A stretch of DNA of 54,857 bases from positions 1 to 54,857 of the forward strand of contig JAAYKD010000074.1 of the NCBI GenBank assembly GCA_012522585.1, given 5' to 3'. The DNA comes from Bacillota bacterium (GTDB taxonomy: Bacteria; Bacillota; JAAYKD01). Under the pieces are notes generated by a model that searched no databases, had not been told where the DNA came from, and saw only the letters and a list, made by a program, of their open reading frames with translations. The position numbers and the translations under genes are program-made. Of the stretch, positions 49,553 to 54,857 are shown one piece after another (the first letter of the stretch is position 1; each line of letters opens with the position of its first letter).

Positions 49553-50920
49553 TTACAATTCTTCAATCAAGCGAATAAAGTCATCTCCTCGATGTTCAAA
49601 ACTTTCATACATGTCCCAGCTGGCACAGGCAGGCGAAAGAAGAATCAAGTCTCCCCTTGCTCCTTTCGATCTGGCTTTGATTAAGGCATCTGCCATATCT
49701 TCCGCCTTGTCTACATTGCTAAAGCCTAAATTTAAGGCTTCTGCATACATTCGTTCCTTGATTTCGCCTAAAAAGACGGCTGCCTTGCAGTTTTTTTTGG
49801 CTAAAGTCAGTAATTCCTTCAAATCCTGACCCCGATCCAAACCACCGGCAATCCAAATTATCGGCTCTTTAGGCAAAGACAAAGCCGTCAGAGCAGCTTG
49901 AGAATTAGTAGCCTTTGAATCATTTATATAGAGAATTCCGTCTTTTTCTCTGACCTTTTGGAACCTATGCTTGACACCTTTGAAATCTTTAAGACCAAAG
50001 CGAATAGCATCAAGGTCTGCTCCACCAGCCCAGGAAATTAAAGCAGCGGCCATAGCATTCATTATATTGTGAGCATAACCTACACCCAGCTCAGCGACAT
50101 CCAGCAATTCTTCATCCAGGTCCTCGACTTTTATTCGAATCTTATCTCCTTTTAAATAAGCACCCTGATTGGGCCTAGTTTTAGAACTAAAATATAAAAT
50201 CCTGCTCTTGATCCTTGGCACAAGTGCCATGACTTCCTGGTCATCTGCATTTAAGACAGCATAATCATCTTCATCTTGATTTCTAAAAATATTGACCTTA
50301 GCATTGATATAATGTTCCAAACTATGATGCCAGTCCAAATGAGAAGGTGAAATATTCAACAAAGCAGCAACCCTGGCTCGGAAATCGACTATATTATTCA
50401 ATTGAAAACTGGACATTTCCACCACGACTAAATCCTTCTTGCCTAAACCTTCAATTTCAGTGCTCAAGGGTAAGCCGATATTGCCTGCAACTTTAACATT
50501 TTCTCTTGCTCTTGCCATGATGGTTCCAACCCAAGCAGTGGTCGTGGTTTTACCATTGGAACCTGTGATGGCCAGCATATCCACCGGGTTTAATTGAAAA
50601 GCCAATTCCGGCTCGCTGATTATAGGAATTCCCTTTTTCTCAGCTTCTAGCAAAAAGGGAATATCGAAAGGAATCCCCGGGTTTTTGACTATTAAATCAA
50701 AGCCTGCGTCTAAAAGAGAAGCGGGATGACCACCGGTGACAACAGCCACAGGTAATTCGGCTAACAATTCTAGATCGTCTTTTAAATCTTCAGCCTTTTT
50801 AAAGTCGTTCACTGTCACTTTAGCCCCTACTCTTGTTAAAGCTCTAGCAGAAGCCAAACCACTTTTGGCCAAACCTAAAACTAAAACTTTTTTTCCGGCA
50901 AAATTCATCATAACTTCCAC
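49553..50920 (-). CDS. murD: UDP-N-acetylmuramoyl-L-alanine--D-glutamate ligase
   Basis: 455 aa; VLVLGLAKSGLASARAL, TGSNGKTTTTAWVG, INDSKATN. Confidence 0.97.
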   Translation of the reverse strand: MEVMMNFAGKKVLVLGLAKSGLASARALTRVGAKVTVNDFKKAEDLKDDLELLAELPVAVVTGGHPASLLDAGFDLIVKNPGIPFDIPFLLEAEKKGIPIISEPELAFQLNPVDMLAITGSNGKTTTTAWVGTIMARARENVKVAGNIGLPLSTEIEGLGKKDLVVVEMSSFQLNNIVDFRARVAALLNISPSHLDWHHSLEHYINAKVNIFRNQDEDDYAVLNADDQEVMALVPRIKSRILYFSSKTRPNQGAYLKGDKIRIKVEDLDEELLDVAELGVGYAHNIMNAMAAALISWAGGADLDAIRFGLKDFKGVKHRFQKVREKDGILYINDSKATNSQAALTALSLPKEPIIWIAGGLDRGQDLKELLTLAKKNCKAAVFLGEIKERMYAEALNLGFSNVDKAEDMADALIKARSKGARGDLILLSPACASWDMYESFEHRGDDFIRLIEEL

Positions 50921-51882
50921 CCCTTAAGATAAAAAAACAAACCGCTCAAGGTAAAAAACAAACCCCAAGCCCAAAAAACAAAATCTATTTTCCACTCGCT
51001 CCAACCTAGCTCTTCAAAATGATGATGAATCGGACTCATTTTAAAAAGCCTTTTACCACCGGTTCTCTTAAAATAAATTACTTGAATCACCGAAGAAAAT
51101 ATATCGACTACAAAAACTAAGCCAACCCAAACAGCCAAAACTTCCGTTTTTAAAAGCAGGGCAATGGCGGCTAAAGCGAATCCTAAGCCTAATGAGCCTG
51201 TGTCCCCCATAAAAATCTTGGCGGGGTTTCGATTGAATAAAAAAAAGGCCAAGAGTACTCCCATCAAAGCCAGAGACAAAGTCAGCACTTCTAAATCGGA
51301 TTGCCAAAAGGCGACTAAGGCAAAAAAGATCAGTGCGATAAAACTCTGGCCCGAACAAAGCCCATCGACCCCATCGATGATATTGACAGCATTGCTAAAG
51401 AAGACCAGATATAAAAGGGCAAAAATCCAGTAGAAAAAAGAAAAATCGAGAGCTCCAAATAAAGGAAATATATATTGAGTTGAATGATTATTCAAGGCCA
51501 AAAAGATTAAAAACAAAATTGACAAACTGAATTGAAAGAATAATTTTGTTTTTGCCTGCAGACCCTCAGGATCTTTCTTCACCGCTTTGATATAATCGTC
51601 GGCAAAACCCAATATTCCGTGACCTGTTGCTAAAGCTAGAATGATCAAGGTTCTAAAGTCATAATTTCCGCTTACAAAAAATGCACAAGCAGCGGCTGCG
51701 TAAAAAACAATCCCTCCCATGGTAGGAGTTCCGGCTTTCGCATAGTGACTGGCCAAACCCTCTTGACGAATGGTCTGCCCAAATTTCAGCTTGTGCAAAA
51801 AAGGAATTAACAAGGGTATTAAAAGTACACCAATTAAAAATGCTGAAAAAAATGGAATCAAATAATTATTCATCTTGCTCAC
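50908..51882 (-). CDS. mraY: Phospho-N-acetylmuramoyl-pentapeptide-transferase
   Basis: 324 aa; GTPTMGGIVF, FADDYIK, NAVNIIDGVDGLC, FMGDTGSLGLG, SPIHHHFEELGWSE. Confidence 0.97.
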   Translation of the reverse strand: MSKMNNYLIPFFSAFLIGVLLIPLLIPFLHKLKFGQTIRQEGLASHYAKAGTPTMGGIVFYAAAACAFFVSGNYDFRTLIILALATGHGILGFADDYIKAVKKDPEGLQAKTKLFFQFSLSILFLIFLALNNHSTQYIFPLFGALDFSFFYWIFALLYLVFFSNAVNIIDGVDGLCSGQSFIALIFFALVAFWQSDLEVLTLSLALMGVLLAFFLFNRNPAKIFMGDTGSLGLGFALAAIALLLKTEVLAVWVGLVFVVDIFSSVIQVIYFKRTGGKRLFKMSPIHHHFEELGWSEWKIDFVFWAWGLFFTLSGLFFYLKGWKL

Positions 51883-53263
51883 CCCAGAAATCCTTTAAAG
51901 CCGGCAGTATTGTTTCTAAAGCCAAGCTCCTGGAGCCTTTGATCAGAAGCAAGCTGTTCTCCGGTAATTGACCATACAAAGCCTCTATAATCTCCTGATT
52001 ATTGGTAAAATTCAGATGCTTGAGATTGGATTTTTCACGAGCTGCCGCTATCTTTCCCGATAACTCCGCCAAAGGTCCTTTGGTAATTATAGTATCATAA
52101 GCAGAATCTGCAAAGCGCTCACCTAAATTTATGTGAGCTTTAATTTCATCTTCGCCTAACTCTTTCATATCGCCTAAAACCACTAAGGTGGATCTATCCT
52201 CCCTCAGTTCTTCCATGAGTTTTAATGCTGCATCCATTGAAGCCGGGCTGGCGTTATAACAGTCGTTTAAAATAAGTCGATTCCCCTTCAAACGCACAAT
52301 TTCGCTTCGCTGTTCGATAAAGCTCGAATTTTTCAAATTTTCAGCTATGCTTTCCGGACTCAAGCCTAAAGCATAAGCAACGGCTGCAGCTAAAATTGCG
52401 TTTTCAGCCATATGCTGACCGGGCAAAGCGATTTTTGTCTTGACCTTGACTTGGCCGGGAAAAATCAGATCGAATTCAGATCCCTTCAGGCCCATTAAAC
52501 ACAAATTTTCTAAATAAATATCATTACTTGAATCAAGACCATAAGTCAGTTGGCGATCTTTTACCTTTTCTTTTAAAATCTCAGCATATTCTTCCTGGCT
52601 CCGGTAAATGGAATAGCTCTGATCTTTAGCCCCTTGAAAAATCTCCGCCTTAGCCTCTGCTATATTTTTCACACTGCCTAAACGCTCCAAATGAACTCCA
52701 TAAACATTTGTGATCACAGCGATATCCGGCGGAGCGATTTTTGTCAGATGCAAGATTTCCCCTTGACCCAACATACCCATTTCCAAAACCACAACCTGAT
52801 GGCTCTCATCTAAGGAATAAAGGGTTATGGGTAGGCCGGTTTCAGTATTCAGATTGCCCTTGCTCTTGAGAACCTTAAAACTCTCACCCAAAAGAGCCGC
52901 AACAATTTCTTTACTGCTGGTTTTACCAATACTTCCGGTAATACCGATAATTTTCACAGGATGCTTAGCTAAACAGAATCTTCCCAAATTAGCCATTGCC
53001 TCAATGTGATCTTCAACTAAAATATATGAACCAAGAGGATTGTCCAGAGGCTTTTCTACCAAAACAGCAGCAGCACCTTGCTGAAATGCTTGATTGGCAA
53101 AATCGTGACCGTCAAAATTTTCGCCTTTGATGGCAACAAAAAGAGACCCCTTGGTAACTTGGCGGCTATCTGTAACAATATTTTCTACCACTAAATCGTG
53201 ATTGCTGCCAAAATGTCTTCCCTCTACGGCTTGGGCCAATTGAGCAACTGTTAGTCTAGGCAT
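51866..53263 (-). CDS. murF: UDP-N-acetylmuramoyl-tripeptide--D-alanyl-D-alanine ligase
   Basis: VAIKGENFDGHDFANQAFQQGAAAVLVE, GITGSIGKTSSKE, LNDCYNASPASMDAAL. Likely ATG at 53263 (MPRLTVAQLAQ) after SD gagagg; the ORF track extends to 53296. Confidence 0.96.
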   Translation of the reverse strand: MPRLTVAQLAQAVEGRHFGSNHDLVVENIVTDSRQVTKGSLFVAIKGENFDGHDFANQAFQQGAAAVLVEKPLDNPLGSYILVEDHIEAMANLGRFCLAKHPVKIIGITGSIGKTSSKEIVAALLGESFKVLKSKGNLNTETGLPITLYSLDESHQVVVLEMGMLGQGEILHLTKIAPPDIAVITNVYGVHLERLGSVKNIAEAKAEIFQGAKDQSYSIYRSQEEYAEILKEKVKDRQLTYGLDSSNDIYLENLCLMGLKGSEFDLIFPGQVKVKTKIALPGQHMAENAILAAAVAYALGLSPESIAENLKNSSFIEQRSEIVRLKGNRLILNDCYNASPASMDAALKLMEELREDRSTLVVLGDMKELGEDEIKAHINLGERFADSAYDTIITKGPLAELSGKIAAAREKSNLKHLNFTNNQEIIEALYGQLPENSLLLIKGSRSLALETILPALKDFWGEQDE

Positions 53264-53305
53264 TTTTATTTTCCTCTCTTTTATTTTGAATATCACTAAG
53301 ATTAT

Positions 53306-53334
53306 ATATTAGGGTATTTTGCAACATCAGTCAA
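53306..53334 (-). promoter_or_regulatory. Predicted sigma-A promoter of murF (TTGACT-17 bp-TAATAT on the minus strand)
   Basis: agtcaa 53329-53334 and atatta 53306-53311 (reverse complements), 17-bp spacer, upstream of murF. Confidence 0.6.
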
Positions 53335-53430
53335 CGCAAAACAAGCATTTCCTAAGGTCAAGAGCAAAGCTCTAAAAAACCAGTGAGAATTTTCAGCTTT
53401 TTACCTTCAAATCAGATAATTTAGATGGGA

Positions 53431-53461
53431 AAACCGCCGCTCGATCAAACGAGGGCGGTTT
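53431..53461 (-). terminator. Hairpin downstream of ftsL, probable terminator
   Basis: aaaccgccgctcgatcaaacgagggcggttt GC-rich stem immediately 3' of ftsL (minus strand). Confidence 0.65.
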
Positions 53462-53475
53462 GAACAACTTTCAAA

Positions 53476-53913
53476 TCAATCTTGAGGCAGGGAAAAGGAC
53501 TCAAAGCCATCTGACAATTGATAGATTTGATCCTTATTATATCTGGCAAAACCTAAAGCCAGAGCCCGAGTCTGTAATTTTTCCAAGGATGTTTCCTCAA
53601 CAATTTTGGCTGCTAGGTTGACATTTTCGAAATACAAATCCTCAATTGATTGGCTCTGCACTGAGATTCCCTGTGAAATTTTTAAAGCGTAAGAAGCCCT
53701 AAATGAAAGGGTGCTGACCCCAAAAACGAAAATCAAACACAAAATAATAGTATAACGCATCAATGAATAATTGTATAAGGCCTGGGGTTCCTTCGCTTTT
53801 TGAGGTAAGATGATTATATTCTCTTTGATCTTGGGAGAATATGCAATTTCTTCCTGAGGTTGTAAGACTAAAAGTTCCTCTTCTACTCTTCTTGTAGCAG
53901 CCAAAATCATCAC
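53476..53913 (-). CDS. ftsL: FtsL-like septum formation protein
   Basis: 145 aa; single TM (YTIILCLIFVFGVSTLSF) plus coiled-coil periplasmic segment; located directly after rsmH as in dcw clusters. Confidence 0.75.
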   Translation of the reverse strand: MMILAATRRVEEELLVLQPQEEIAYSPKIKENIIILPQKAKEPQALYNYSLMRYTIILCLIFVFGVSTLSFRASYALKISQGISVQSQSIEDLYFENVNLAAKIVEETSLEKLQTRALALGFARYNKDQIYQLSDGFESFSLPQD

Positions 53914-53921
53914 CCTTTCTA

Positions 53922-54857
53922 TTATAATTCTATTTTTCTAACGGCTCTTAATTTAGCACTTTTTGCTCTGGGGTTGTCCTTTAATTCTTGTTCAGAAGCA
54001 ACAAGGGGTTTTCTGGTCAATATTTCAATCTCTTTTTTTCGTCCGCAGAGACAAACAGCTAGATTGGGAGGGCAAACACAGGGGTTTTCTTTTTCCCTAA
54101 AAAGATTCTTGACTATCCTGTCTTCCAAGGAATGAAATGTTATCACTACCAGAACCCCTCCGGGATTTAAGGCTGCGATGGCTTTTCGCAAAGCAGGTTC
54201 CAAAACCTCCAGCTCTCTGTTGACTGCTATGCGCAAAGCTTGAAATGTTCGCTTGGCAGGATGGCCCCCTTTGCGCCTGGCAGCCGCCGGAATGGCTCGC
54301 CTGATCAAATCGACTAATTGATCCGCTCTTTCAATTGGAAGCTCTTTTCTTTCCTGAACGATAAATTTAGCTATGCGACTGGCCCATCTTTCCTCGCCAT
54401 ATTCACGGAAAATTTTGGTCAGTTCCTCTTCGTTTAATTCAGCCAATAAAGAAGCAGCGGTACTAGGACTATTCAAATCCATGCGCATATCCAAGCTTGC
54501 ATCTGAACGATAACTAAAACCTCTTTCGTCTAGATCCAATTGGGGCGAGGAAACGCCTAGGTCAAAAATTATGCCATCCAGACCGCTCACCTGAGCTGAA
54601 GATATTACTTGGTCTAATTGTTCAAAATTCTTTTTAAACAATTTAAAATTTGAACCAATTTGGCTCAGGCGCTGCTCTGCTGCCTGCAAGGCTTGCTCAT
54701 CCTGATCTATACCTAAGAGGAGGCCTTCCTCTCCTAAAAGCTTGAGGATACCTTGACTATGGCCGCCTGCACCTACAGTACAGTCCAGATAGATACCATC
54801 TTCTCGGACCTTTAAGAGCTCTATACTTTCATCAAAAAGGACACTTTTATGAAAAAA
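53922..54857 (-). CDS. rsmH: 16S rRNA (cytosine(1402)-N(4))-methyltransferase RsmH, 5' truncated by the window edge
   Basis: The frame stays open to the window edge: FFHKSVLFDESIELLKVREDGIYLDCTVGAGGHSQGILKLLGEEG...; PAKRTFQALRIAVN, ITFHSLEDRIVK. Confidence 0.96.
   Translation of the reverse strand, partial: FFHKSVLFDESIELLKVREDGIYLDCTVGAGGHSQGILKLLGEEGLLLGIDQDEQALQAAEQRLSQIGSNFKLFKKNFEQLDQVISSAQVSGLDGIIFDLGVSSPQLDLDERGFSYRSDASLDMRMDLNSPSTAASLLAELNEEELTKIFREYGEERWASRIAKFIVQERKELPIERADQLVDLIRRAIPAAARRKGGHPAKRTFQALRIAVNRELEVLEPALRKAIAALNPGGVLVVITFHSLEDRIVKNLFREKENPCVCPPNLAVCLCGRKKEIEILTRKPLVASEQELKDNPRAKSAKLRAVRKIEL

Noticed and set aside
53922-54689. ORF-track start of rsmH at an internal ATG (54689)
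   Set aside because: The frame stays open to the window edge and upstream residues (HKSVL...DGIYLDCTVGAGGHS) are conserved RsmH sequence, so the gene is truncated by the window instead.

Overview
This 54.9 kb window looks like a chromosomal core region of a low-to-mid GC Firmicutes/Clostridia-like bacterium (lineage is inferred from gene content and order only). Almost all long ORFs are housekeeping genes on the minus strand. From left to right they are: mutL (truncated)-mutS-miaB; a small plus-strand accessory pair (compact M20-like peptidase and a 409-aa orphan); Nudix and DUF1294 genes; fba; a probable energy operon ptb-buk-P-loop ATPase-ferredoxin-vorB-TPP-gamma; a STAS/GHKL-like protein; cinA-rimO-ygiQ-ftsK-RNase J-like; an M42 peptidase; a D-2-hydroxyacid dehydrogenase (plus strand); pyk; proS; fchA-ftsH-hpt-tilS; nifJ (PFOR); a TrmH-like RNA methyltransferase-anti-sigma-ECF sigma; and a rearranged dcw cluster (ftsZ-ftsQ-ddl-murC-murG-ftsW-murD-mraY-murF-ftsL-rsmH, truncated). 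No rRNA, tRNA, CRISPR array or transposase was seen. The most interesting signal is a recurring structure: at four separate gene boundaries the 3' end of a gene is followed by diverged tandem copies of itself, with units of about 116-145 bp. In at least three of the four, the unit is bounded by a short direct repeat, which suggests one lineage-specific duplication process. Other leads are an RNase J-like protein whose HxHxDH motif reads HGHEPH, a dcw cluster lacking pbpB/murE/murB/ftsA at their usual places, a 41-aa single-TM small ORF with a strong SD, a 22-codon flavin-reductase N-terminal remnant, and an orphan protein with an MST..WTSCM motif.
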